A stretch of DNA of 64,000 nucleotides from Aureococcus anophagefferens (Eukaryota; Sar; Pelagophyceae; Pelagomonadales; Pelagomonadaceae): assembly GCF_000186865.1 (NCBI RefSeq), contig NW_008705564.1, forward strand, positions 212,483 through 276,482, read 5' to 3'. Of this stretch, positions 56,101 through 64,000 are shown piece after piece (within the stretch, counting starts at the first letter, position 1; each line of letters begins with the position of its first letter). The notes beneath the pieces were generated by a model. It did not search any database. It was not told where the DNA came from and saw nothing but the letters and a program-made list of their open reading frames with translations. The position numbers and the translations under genes were made by a program.

Positions 56101-59100
56101 CCCGACTTCAATGTGAGCGTATGCGACAGTTTCGACGCAATTGCTTCGGCTGCGCTTCGAGAACTCGACGAGAGCAATCGATTCGTCCAAAAATCAGCCG
56201 AATCGACTTCGATGTGATCGAGCGAGAGAATTCTGAAGTTTGGTCAGGACCACCCAAACCAGTGGTTGAATTCCACACAGCGTCGCGCCGTCGTCGTAGC
56301 GCCGGCTCGCGGCGACGGCGGCCTCGAAGGCGGCGCCGTTGCCGCTCGCCGCCGCGCGCACGAGGGCCTCGCTCCGGTAGACGGGCTCGGCCTCGAAGCG
56401 CGCGACGTCGACGTCGAGCGCCGGGTCCCGCGCGGGCGCGCGCGGCGGCGGCGGCGGCGGCGGCGGCTGCTCGGGGGCGACGAGCCGCGACAGCGCGCCC
56501 TCGAAGGCCGACGCCGGCGCGGGCTCGTCGCCGCCGAAGAGGCGCGCGAGGGCCTCCTTGGGCTGGGGCGGCGCCGCGGGCTCCGGCGCCGCGGGCGCCG
56601 CGGCGCCGAGCAGCGCCGCCCGCAGCTTCGACGCGGCGTCGAGCTCGCCGGCCTTGCGCTCGAGGTCCGCGAGCTGGGCCGCGCAGCGCGCCGCGAGGGC
56701 CGGGTCGCCCGTCGTCGCGCGCACGCGGCCGTAGTACGCCGCCGCGACGCGTCCCGCGACGGCGCGGCGGTCGCCCGCGTCGTCGGGCGGCGGCGCCGGC
56801 GCCGGCGCCGGCGGCGCGGCAAAGTCGGCGTCGCCCGCGTGGCCCACGCACCAGGCCAGGGCCGTGTCGAGGTCCGCGTTCGCCGTCGCGCGGCACGCGC
56901 GCCGCGCGCCGTGCTCGACGAAGCCGAGCGCGACGAGCTCCGCGACGAGCGCCTCGTCGGGCGCGACGACGACCGCGGCCGCCGCCGCGGGCGCGAACCT
57001 CGTCGCGAGGGCCGTCGCCGCGTCGTCGAACATGGCGCCGCAGCGCCCGACGAACGCCGCGTCCGCGCGCTCGACGACGAGGTACGCGAGCGCCGCGCCG
57101 GCCCGCGCGCGCCGCTCGAGCGCGTCGGGCGCGTCCGCCGCGCGAAAGATCTCGTCGCGCGCGCGGTCCGCGGCGTCGCCCGCGGGGCGCGGCGCCCCGA
57201 GGAACGCGCCCGCGGCGTCGAACAACGCCATGGCCTTGGCGCCCGCCGGGAGCTGCGCCGCCGCGACGGCCAGGGCCTCGCCCCCGAAGCCCGCGCCCAG
57301 CGCCTCCGTCGCCGCGTCCAGGGCGAGGTCGCACACCACGTCGCGGCACCGCACCGCCGCGGCGTCGCCCGCGCCGTCGCCGCGGCAGCCCGCGTCGAGC
57401 CGACCGGCCGCGCGCGCGAGCCGCGTCGCGTGCCTCGCCGCGCCGGCGCCGTCGCCGTCGGCCGCGGCGCGGCGGAAGAGCGCGAGCCGCGCGGCCGCGG
57501 CGGCGGCGACGGCGCCCGAGCCCGTCGTCGTCTCCGCCGCGAGGCGCGCCGCGCGGACGACCAACGCGTCGCCGCCGACGTCGCCGTCGCCCGCGCCCGC
57601 GTCGCCGAAGATCTCCAGGTCCTCGAGAAAGTCCGCGTCCTCGTCGTCGACGAGGGCCGCGAGGAAGCGCCCGGTGTCGTCGTCGCCGAGGTCGGCGACG
57701 GACGGCGCCGCGAGGATCTTCGCCGCGACCGCGCCGGCGACGCGCGCCGCGCGCGCCTCCTCGTCGCCCGCGCCGCCGTCGGCCGCCGCGGCGGCGAAGT
57801 CCGCGGCGTCGTCCGCGCCCGCGGCCGCCGCCGCGAGGGCGAGGCCGCGCGCCGCGCGCCGCGCGCCGCGCGCCGTCGCCGCGGCCGCGGCCCAGGCCGC
57901 GGCGGCCGCGGGGTCGTCGNNNNNNNNNNNNNNNNNNNNNNNNNNNNNNNNNNNNNNNNNNNNNNNNNNGCGGCGCGGCGCGCGCGCGAGCCGCCGCGCC
58001 AAAGGCGGCGAGGGCCGCGTCGGCGGCGGCCGCGGCGTCCGCGAGGGGCCCGCGGCGGAGCCGCTCCCGCGCGGCCGCGGCGCACGCCGCCGCGAGGCGG
58101 CCCGCGGCGCGGTCCTCCGCGCCGGCGACGGCGGCCGCGACGGCGCCGCCGTCGCCGCCGCGGAGCGCGAGCTTCGCGACGTAGGCGCAGCGGCCCGCGT
58201 CCAGGGCGGCGGACGCGTCGCGCGCGCGCCACAGCCCCGCGGCGCCCAGGCGCTCGACGGCGTCGAGCGCGGCGCGGCCGTCGACGCGCGCCTTGAGCAC
58301 GGCCAGCGCCGCGAAGCGCTCCGCGGGCCCGTCGACGTCCACCACGCCCAGGTCGTCGCTCGGCGCCGCCAGCGCGTCGAGGTCCGCGTCGTCGAGCCGC
58401 GGCGCGGCGTCCCGGAGCTTTCGCAGCGGCAGGAACAGCTTGAGGTCGCCGCGGAGCGCGCGGCAGACGTCGACCTTGGCCCGCAGGTCGTCGACGAGCG
58501 CCCAGACGCCGGGGCCCCGGGCCTCCGCGAAGGCCGCGTCGTCGTCCGCGAGGCGCTCGTGGTCGTCAAAAGTCAGGCACGCGAGCAGGTCGCCGCACAA
58601 ATTGACGTCGTTGCCGCCGTCGAAGGCCTTCGCCGCGACGTCCAACACGAAGACCGCGAGGCGCGTCTGCGACGGCGCGAGGCGCTCGGGCACGGGGATC
58701 GTGTGCGCCGACGCGCGGCAGGCCGCGAGCGCGACGCCGAAGTCGCCGCGGTCGTCGACGGCCTTGAGAGCGAGATCCGCGACGGCCGCGAGCAGCGAGT
58801 CGTCGCCGCCCTCGTCGTCTTCGGGCGGCAGGGCGAACTTGCCGCTCACGAAGGGCCCGAGCAGGCTCCGGAGCGCCGCGGCCTCGGACGCGTGGCGGCC
58901 GCCCCCCGAGCGCTCGACGAACCGCGCGGCCTCCTCGAGCTTGCTCCGCCGTGATCGCGCCTCCCACGCCGCGAGGCTCTCGAGTTCGTCGCGGAGCGCG
59001 CCCTCGTGGAGCAGCCGCGCGAGGTGCCAGGCGTCGCGGTGGAGCGGGCGCAGCGCGAGGGCGGCGGCGCCGAGCGCGTCGCGCGCGATCGCGCAGACGT

Positions 59101-59893
59101 GCTCCGCGTGCGCCGCCGCGCCCGCCTCCGCGTCCATGGCCCGCGCGCGCGCGCCGTACCAGGCCGCGACCGCGTCGTCGTCGACCGCGTCGTCGGCGAC
59201 GAGCTCCGGCGCGCGGGCTACATGCCGGTCCGCGACGGCGCGGTCCCGGACGGACGCCAGCTCGTCGGGGACGTCGAGGTCGTCGAGGCCGTCGTCGACG
59301 GCCGGGCCCGCCGCGCCGCCGTCGAGCGTCGGGAAGAGCCACGCGTACGTCTTCGGCGGCACGGTCTCCGGCACGGCGTCGAGCGCCGCGAGCCGGACCG
59401 ACGACCGCGGGCCGACGCCCTCGAGCGCCGCGCCGAGCGCGCGCACGAGGCCCGCGCGCGCGAGCGCTTCCAGCAACTCCGCCAAGGATTCAAAAGCGAG
59501 GAACGCGCCGAGCGCGAGCGGGCTCGCGGACCGCGCCGTCGCGGCCCGCAGCGCGCCCGCGAGCGGGCCGCGCGCGGGACACGCCCGGGCCCTCGCCGCG
59601 TAGGGCGCGCGCTCCGCGAACGCGCACCGGTCGTAGAGCTCGTGGCGCCGGAGCGCTCCGCGCAGCGCGGCGCGGCGCGGCGCGGCGTCGCCGTCGGCGG
59701 GCAGCGCGTCGAGCGCCAGGCCCGCGGCGGCGTAGGCGAGGCGCGTGACGACGCCGGAGGCGCCGGAGGCGCCGAGCGCCGCGTCGACGACCCAGCGCCG
59801 CGAGTCGTCGTCCTCGCAGTTCGAGAGCACGGCGACGTCGCCGGGCCGAGCGACGGAGCCGGTCCACGCGCGCTTCCGCGCCGCGAGATCCAT
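53111..59893 (-). CDS. Large Sec39/NBAS-like helical-repeat protein with a UBA domain
   Basis: Four exons on the minus strand: 59893-56289 (with a 50-N gap), 56077-54383, 54181-53984 and 53772-53111, more than 1,900 aa. The N-terminal third has the Sec39 pattern (AVAAWYGARARAMDAEAGAA, LHEGALRDELESLAAWEARS, FVLDVAAKAFDGGNDVNLCG, DLLACLTFDDHERLADDDAA, VCRALRGDLKLFLPLRKLRD). Near the end of exon 1 comes a UBA-like module (EALVAELVALGFVEHGARRA, CRATANADLDTALAWCVGHA), then Ala-rich helical repeats to the C-terminus. Sec39/NBAS proteins tether Golgi-to-ER vesicles with Dsl1/NRZ components. The reading frame differs on the two sides of the N gap, consistent with an unmeasured gap length. The Sec39 assignment is moderate; all three splice junctions (A5, B5, A4) keep phase 1. 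Confidence 0.6.
53773..53983 (-). mobile_element. Introner A4 (intron 3 of Sec39/NBAS-like gene)
   Basis: On the gene strand: target copy gcgtcgac (53983-53976), 203-nt element (53975-53773), second copy gcgtcaac (7/8). 211-nt GC-AG phase-1 intron. Gene-strand ends ctgtgtgggaatc and ggcacag. The element core is forward relative to the gene. Removing it joins AVAALRG to VNVDVDGEPLGL. Confidence 0.92.
54182..54382 (+). mobile_element. Introner B5 (intron 2 of Sec39/NBAS-like gene)
   Basis: On the gene strand: target copy gcgtgaaa (54382-54375), 193-nt element, second copy gcgtcaag (6/8). 201-nt GC-AG phase-1 intron. The plus strand shows the B core forward (cgtccaagaatcagccaaaa), hence reversed relative to the gene. 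It is separated from A4 by a 198-nt exon. Confidence 0.92.
56078..56288 (+). mobile_element. Introner A5 (intron 1 of Sec39/NBAS-like gene)
   Basis: On the gene strand: target copy gcgcgacg (56288-56281), 203-nt element (56280-56078), second copy gcgcgtcc (6/8). 211-nt GC-AG phase-1 intron. Terminal repeats ctgtgtggaattcaa and ttgaattccacacag are perfect over 15 bp, although the target copies have diverged. The plus strand carries the forward A core, so the element is reversed relative to the gene. Confidence 0.92.
57920..57969. other. Assembly gap (50 N)
   Basis: Fifty undetermined bases inside exon 1 of the Sec39/NBAS-like gene. The coding frame on either side is different, so the true missing length is not 50 or the flanks contain an error. 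Confidence 0.99.
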
Positions 59894-60105
59894 GTTGTTT
59901 CGACGCCGCGCGGCGGCCGCGGCGCGTCGACCGCTTCGGCGCGCGCGACGACGATTTACGCGCGCGCGATATCGACGCGCATCGGTGCGGCGAGAAAGCT
60001 CCGGTTGTTCTTGAAGGCGTATTGAAGGCGTCTCACTTATGGATGAGCCCTTAGGGCAGCCCTCAGTGCGGCTATTCCCCCGGCGATGCGCGGTTCGGTA
60101 GGTGA

Positions 60106-61748
60106 ATGAGGCGTTCCTGGGTCGCGCTGGCCGCCGCCGCCGGCGCGTGCACGCCGGAGCCGCTGGGCGGCGGCGCCGTGCGCCTGAAAGGCGACGTCGA
60201 CGTCGCCTGCCTCGAGGCCGCCGCAGCGACCGGCGCGACGTCGCTGGCGTGGTCCGTGCCGCGGCGCGGCGGCGTCGACGCCTGGCGCCGGACCGGCGAG
60301 CGCGTCGTCGACGCGTTCCTCGCGCCGCGGCCCTGGTGGCGCGTCGCCGAGGAGCCCTTCGAGGGCCTCGCGGGCGCCGAGACCGGCGCCTTCGCGCTCG
60401 AGCTCCTCGGCGACGCGAAGCAGGTCGCGTTCCTGCGCGCCGTCGCGGCGCTCCAGTTCCCGGAGCGCTGCGGCCGCTGGCACCCGCGCCACGTCGTCCG
60501 GCTCAACCGCGCGCGCAAGTTCGCCTCCATGTTCGGAGAGATCGCGCTCGGCGGGGCAGGAAAACAGTGCTTCAAGGTCGCTTCAACATGAGTGTTCCCG
60601 CGCGCGCGCGTGCCGGAAAAAGCATCCACGCGTCGAGAGCGCTCCGAGAGATGATCGCTCGTCCAAAAATGAGCCGAAACGAGTGGAAAACGACCGAGAG
60701 AGGAGCCTCCACAAAGTTGGGAATTTCGCACCCTTTTCCTGCCCAGGCGCTGGGTCTCCTCCGCGCGTTCCACGGCGCCAGGGCCTTCGTGCTCGTCAAC
60801 GAGGACTGGCGCCTCGCGGACCCGGCGCTGTGCGCGGGAGCCGCGACGAACTTCGAGTGCGCGTTCCTTCCCCTCTCCTCGTGCCGGCCGCGCCGCGAGG
60901 GGCCGGGGCCCGAGCGCCGCGAGGACGCGCCCGGCGACGGCAACCTCACGCGCCGCGCCGCGGGGGCGCTCTACCCCTGGCTCTGGTCCGGGACGCCGCG
61001 CGCGGCCTACGCGCAGGACCGCGGCGCGCTGGAGGCGGCCGCGGAAGCGCCGGGCACGACGGGCCACGGCGCCGACGGCGATGAGACGGACCCGTTCCAG
61101 CTCTGGCGGCCCTGCGCGGACGACCCGGCCTGCCGCGCGCGCATGGGCGCGGACTGCTTCGTCGAGGCGGGCCTCCTCGCCTTCGCCCTGCGGCCGCGGC
61201 GCCGCGTGCGAGCGCGGCTCGCGGCCCGCGGCGCGGCGCCGGTCCCGGACTGGCGCGGCGACTGCGCGACGGTGCACGTGCGCCACGGCGACGTCATGCT
61301 GGACGGCTGGCTCGAGTGGCGGCCGTCGGCGGACCGCGGCGTCGAGGGCTTCCTGGGCGCCGCGGCCGCGCTGCTGGGCACGCCGACGCCGCGCGCGTTC
61401 CTCATGTCCGACGACGCGGACATGGTCGCCGACGCGGCGCGCGCCGCGGCGGGGCCGCTGGCCTACGCCAACGTCTCCCGGGGCAGCCACCGCGCGGGGC
61501 TCGGCCCGGAGGACTGGTCCGCGCTGAGCTCGGGATCCGCCGCGCTCCTCGACGTGCTCCACGAGCTCGAGCTGGCGACGCGCTGCCGCGCCTTCGTGGG
61601 CAACTGCTTCTCCCTCTTCTCCCGGTCCGTCTTCCGGACCATGTGCGTCCACCGGGGCGACTGCCCGCCCCACTACAGCGCGCGGTCGGACCTGCGCTGC
61701 TGCGGCACGTCGCACCTCCTCCAGCAGTCCCGCGCGAAGCCGCCATAA
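60106..61748 (+). CDS. Fucosyltransferase-like glycosyltransferase
   Basis: Exons 60106-60543 and 60747-61748 give 479 aa; the intron is introner B4. The start at 60106 gives a short hydrophobic leader (MRRSWVALAAAAGACTPEPL). After FPERCGRWHPRHVVRLNRAR, the splice joins KFASMFGEI to ALGLLRAFHGARAFVLVN. Conserved-looking blocks: CATVHVRHGDVMLDGWLEWR (the HVRRGD-like donor motif of alpha-1,6- and O-fucosyltransferases), RAFLMSDDADMVADAARAAA and ATRCRAFVGNCFSLFSRSVF. Paired Cys residues late in the protein (CVHRGDCPP, LRCCGTSH) fit a secretory-pathway enzyme. Substrate unknown; the fold family is likely, the exact class is not. Divergent from the Sec39/NBAS-like gene. Confidence 0.68.
60544..60746 (+). 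mobile_element. Introner B4 (fucosyltransferase-like gene intron)
   Basis: 203-nt GC-AG phase-0 intron: target copy gcgctcgg (60544-60551), element 60552-60746, second copy gcgctggg (7/8). Ends cggggcaggaaaac and ccttttcctgcccag. Forward core cgtccaaaaatgagccgaa. Close to the B consensus throughout. Confidence 0.94.
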
Positions 61749-62237
61749 TTTTTGGATGTTTACACCGGGGTCGAGTTTCCTTGACTCGAGGCGCCGGCTC
61801 CGTCCGGGAAGAACGGGCGGCGCGCTTGGGCTTCGTCGGGGAGGCTGGTAGATGCGGCGTCGGGCGTGCGATCGGGCCGCGTCAGCCGACGCGACGTCGA
61901 CGACGAGCCGTCGCGGACGACGCGCCATCGCCGCGGCGCCGCGGACAACGCGAGATCAGTGCGGCAAAGGCTGGGCCAGGCTCGCGACGAAGTTCTTGGC
62001 CTCCAAAGCGATCGACGCGACCGTGGCGGGCGCCGCGACCTCCCGGCCCTGCAGCTTCCAGGAAGAGATGCCGAAGCCGGCGTCCGTCGGAGCGCACTCG
62101 GTGTCGTGGACACCGCATAACGGCGTGTGGAAGTTCCAGCCCATGTTGGCAGCAGGGCCCCCGACTAAGCAGTTGCACGACATCTCTGGTGGCGACGACG
62201 AGGACAAGAGAAGGACTGTGGACACGTATTAGTCACC
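61749..62237. other. Lower-GC interval with two competing small ORFs
   Basis: On the plus strand a frame ends at 62232 (WARLATKFLASKAIDATVAG, KPASVGAHSVSWTPHNGVWK). On the minus strand one starts at the ATG ending 62225 and stops at 61956 (ANMGWNFHTPLCGVHDTECA, FGISSWKLQGREVAAPATVA). Both have acceptable codon usage and neither has a recognised family, so I cannot say which strand is coding. The minus-strand version is complete (ATG to stop, 89 aa). Confidence 0.4.
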
Positions 62238-63143
62238 TCAGGCGGCCGCACACCCCAGCACCAGGGAGATGCGCTCCTTCCCGGCCGCGTCCGGGTGGGG
62301 CATCGCGCGGTGGACCCAGTCCCACCGCGCGGGCCCCGAGAGCAAAACGAGCGTGCCGGGGCGCACCACCACCCTCGTTGGCCGGTCCGCCGCGCTCAGG
62401 TCCGCGTGCGGCGCGAAATCCAATATTGCGGGCGCGAGCAGCGTCGAGATGCACGTGATCTCGCCGTTCGCCGCGAGGTCCGTATGCCACGGAAACAAAG
62501 CGCCGCCGGCCTCCGCGAGCGCGCCGTCGTCGGCGCCGCGCGCCTTGTAGTCGTTCAAAGTGAGCTTCCAGGTCAATTCATCGCCCAGCGCCTTGACCAC
62601 GTCGAGGTCCTCGAGCGCGGCGACGACGGGCGCGCAGGCCGCGGGGATGTTGTCGGTGCCCCGGAAATACGTCAAAGCGTGGTGCCGGCTGCCGTACTCG
62701 GCGAAGTGCTCGCAGCGCAGGGTCTTGTCGCCCGCCGGGTCGGCGACGCGCAGGGCGTGGAACGCGCGCTCCTCGGCGAGGTTGTGCGCGCGCGAGACGC
62801 GACCTTTTTCGGGCTGCGGGATGCCCGCGACGCGCGGGTCCGCGTCGTCGCCGAGAGCCCGCGCGGCCGCGTCCACGGCCGCGATCAATTCGCGCGCGCC
62901 CAACACCACTTTGCTGGCCACCTCTTGTGTTGGCGTGCCGAAGTTCTCGAAGACGTGCAGCCCTGGAGGCCAGCCGGCGGTGCCGGTCGTAGAGTCCGTG
63001 GGCGCCGCAGCGACGGCTGCGGTAGCTACGGCGCGAGAACCAGCGGATGCAAGGGCTCCGGCGCGAGAACCAGCAGCTCCGGCGCGGGCCGCATGGGCTG
63101 CATGGGCTGCCCCGATCAGCATCATCGTTCCCAGCGTGTGCAT
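62238..63143 (-). CDS. 2-oxoglutarate/Fe(II)-dependent dioxygenase (AlkB-like fold)
   Basis: 301 aa from the ATG ending at 63143. An Ala-rich N-terminus with two imperfect internal repeats (AGAAGSRAG, ASAGSRAVA) looks like a targeting peptide. The catalytic part reads YGSRHHALTYFRGTDNIPAA, TLNDYKARG, then LFPWHTDLAANGEITCISTL with the iron-binding His-x-Asp, RVVVRPGTLVLLSGPARWDW, VHRAMPHPDAAGKERISLVL with the distal His and the 2-oxoglutarate-binding Arg. The ordering is typical of AlkB-like proteins, which demethylate nucleic acids or hydroxylate proteins. Substrate not determinable. Convergent orientation to the interval on its left; divergent from nothing called on its right. Confidence 0.8.
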   Translation of the reverse strand: MHTLGTMMLIGAAHAAHAARAGAAGSRAGALASAGSRAVATAAVAAAPTDSTTGTAGWPPGLHVFENFGTPTQEVASKVVLGARELIAAVDAAARALGDDADPRVAGIPQPEKGRVSRAHNLAEERAFHALRVADPAGDKTLRCEHFAEYGSRHHALTYFRGTDNIPAACAPVVAALEDLDVVKALGDELTWKLTLNDYKARGADDGALAEAGGALFPWHTDLAANGEITCISTLLAPAILDFAPHADLSAADRPTRVVVRPGTLVLLSGPARWDWVHRAMPHPDAAGKERISLVLGCAAA

Positions 63144-63228
63144 CCGAGTCCAGAACTCGACCGTTGCGGCGTCCGTTGGCCCCGGACCGGCCGCGCCTAC
63201 GTATACACTGTGACTTGCGCCTCCCGCC

Positions 63229-64000
63229 TTAGTCCCCGCCCTCCTCGCGCTCGTCCTCGTCGGAATCGGCCCGGGGCCGGGGCAGGGACCGGCACGTGTG
63301 CGTGAGCGCGGCCCTGTTCCGCTCGATGGACGCGGCCACCGCGGGCGGCACGTCGACCTCCGCGAGCCCCCAGAGCGCCTGGGACGCGCAGTTCTGGCCG
63401 TGGCTCACGTGGACGAAGAGGCCGCGGTCGTCGTCGAGCTCGTGGCACTTGAACCAGCGCACGAAGGCGCCCTCCTCGCCGACGTTGAGCTTCGGGTACT
63501 TGGCGCGCGCCCCGTAGCGCGGCTCGAGGCGCCTCGGGTGGAGGTGGACCATGGTCTCGCCCCGGCTGTTGCCCCGGTTCCCCTCGATGCGGAAGACCTT
63601 CTGCGAGATGGCGTGGAGCTCGAGCCAGCCCTTGAGCGCCACGAGGCCCGCGCCGGAGTCGAACAGGTGGCGCACCATCGTCGTCACGTAGTTCGGGTGG
63701 TAGATGTTGTCGTCGTCCATGAGCACGCAGACGTCGCCCGTGCACCTGTCCGTGACGACCTGGCGCTTCTCGCCGAGGCTCAGCACGCAGTCCGCCGCGT
63801 AGGTGTAGTCGCAGCCCGACGCCTCCAGCACCTCGCTCGGGCCGCCCGGGCCCGTGTCGTACACCACCAGCTCCACCTCGCCGTCGTAGTCCTGGACGCG
63901 CCAGTTGTCCACGAGCAGCCCGTGGAACTTGCGCCGCTTCGGCGTCGTCGGGCAGAGGATGGACACCTTCCACTTGGGCGGGTCGCGCGTCCGCGGGTCC
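63229..64000 (-). CDS. GT2-type glycosyltransferase (partial, runs off the window)
   Basis: The open frame extends from the stop at 63229 past the window edge at 64000, so the N-terminus is missing. The visible GT-A fold start is KWKVSILCPTTPKRRKFHGL, LVDNWRVQDYDGEVELVVYD. Then CVLSLGEKRQVVTDRCTGDV leads to VLMDDDNIYHPNYVTTMVRH, where DDDN is the metal/nucleotide-sugar-binding DXD. The acceptor side includes GLVALKGWLELHAISQKVFR and GLFVHVSHGQNCASQALWG. The C-terminus is acidic (DSDEDEREEGGD). It fits family 2 glycosyltransferases acting on surface or secreted glycans. Substrate unknown. Confidence 0.8.
   Translation of the reverse strand, partial: DPRTRDPPKWKVSILCPTTPKRRKFHGLLVDNWRVQDYDGEVELVVYDTGPGGPSEVLEASGCDYTYAADCVLSLGEKRQVVTDRCTGDVCVLMDDDNIYHPNYVTTMVRHLFDSGAGLVALKGWLELHAISQKVFRIEGNRGNSRGETMVHLHPRRLEPRYGARAKYPKLNVGEEGAFVRWFKCHELDDDRGLFVHVSHGQNCASQALWGLAEVDVPPAVAASIERNRAALTHTCRSLPRPRADSDEDEREEGGD

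Noticed and set aside
54414..58184. 1,256-aa plus-strand ORF through the Sec39/NBAS-like gene
   Set aside because: It reads through introner A5, the assembly gap and low-complexity Arg/Pro runs; the minus-strand model keeps phase through three splice junctions.
3067..60746. Self-splicing group I or II introns as the origin of the ~200-nt introns
   Set aside because: Boundaries are GT/GC...AG, the elements have terminal inverted repeats with 8-bp target duplications, and both orientations work. None of this fits a ribozyme intron, and no intron-encoded protein is present.
1..64000. tRNA, rRNA or autonomous transposase genes
   Set aside because: I saw no cloverleaf-like or rRNA-like sequence and no transposase motif. 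The source of mobility for the introners is not in this window.

Overview
The window is about 70% GC nuclear DNA from a compact eukaryotic genome. It reads as a marine stramenopile alga, most likely a pelagophyte of the Aureococcus type. The supporting evidence is eukaryotic-only genes (SUN protein, tubulin chaperone E, U5 snRNP 40K WD40 protein, kinesin, SET/MYND and F-box proteins, centrin-like EF-hand), extreme G/C at third codon positions, very short intergenic gaps, and above all many near-identical ~200-nt introns that behave as introner elements. The species call is inference: no rRNA or organelle marker is present.

Layout. 1-827: no gene I can defend. 828-10101: PDZ-like unknown protein, SUN-domain protein, SLC4/BOR1-like transporter, nucleotidyltransferase-glucuronokinase fusion and two small unknowns. 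10200-12440: gene fragments and a ~1.1-kb GC-rich tandem array. 12442-24769: two unknown proteins, AzgA-type purine permease, C69 dipeptidase, S10 carboxypeptidase, a membrane protein with a duplicated signal peptide, and a kinesin. 24775-36798: SET/MYND protein (assembly gap), methyltransferase, small ER/secreted protein, zinc-finger/G-patch protein, TPR protein, sulfotransferase, EF-hand protein, DUF4239 protein, F-box protein and SNRNP40. 37000-40500: lower-GC, repeat-rich and poorly coding, with an exostosin-like gene broken by a 25-bp tandem duplication. 40530-51311: TBCE, plastid-type SDR, isovaleryl-CoA dehydrogenase, AspH-like oxygenase, centrin-like protein, WSC-domain protein, membrane protein, ASNSD1-like protein. 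51312-53110: lower-GC with a broken sugar transferase. 53111-64000: large Sec39/NBAS-like gene (assembly gap), fucosyltransferase-like protein, 2OG-Fe(II) oxygenase and a GT2 glycosyltransferase cut by the window edge.

The most interesting system is the set of introners. Eleven introns of 200-214 nt fall into two sequence families (A: 6 copies, B: 5 copies), and a third, shorter family C has 3 copies. In A and B each intron equals one 8-bp target-site copy plus one ~192-206-nt element with terminal inverted repeats (CTG...CAG). The element supplies the AG acceptor at whichever end is 3', so either orientation works, and the duplicated target supplies the donor GT or, more often, GC. Removing them restores every reading frame exactly. 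Internal exons lying between two introners are 185, 189 and 198 nt, i.e. nucleosome-sized. This fits the published mechanism of introns made by non-autonomous DNA transposons in Micromonas and Aureococcus. The GC-donor bias, the core shared by A and B, and the short GTAG-ending family C are the parts most worth a second look.

Genes are mostly arranged as divergent or tail-to-tail pairs, with 3' ends a few bases apart or even sharing stop-codon bases. Recent short tandem duplications (25, 51, 63 bp) are visible inside several genes.
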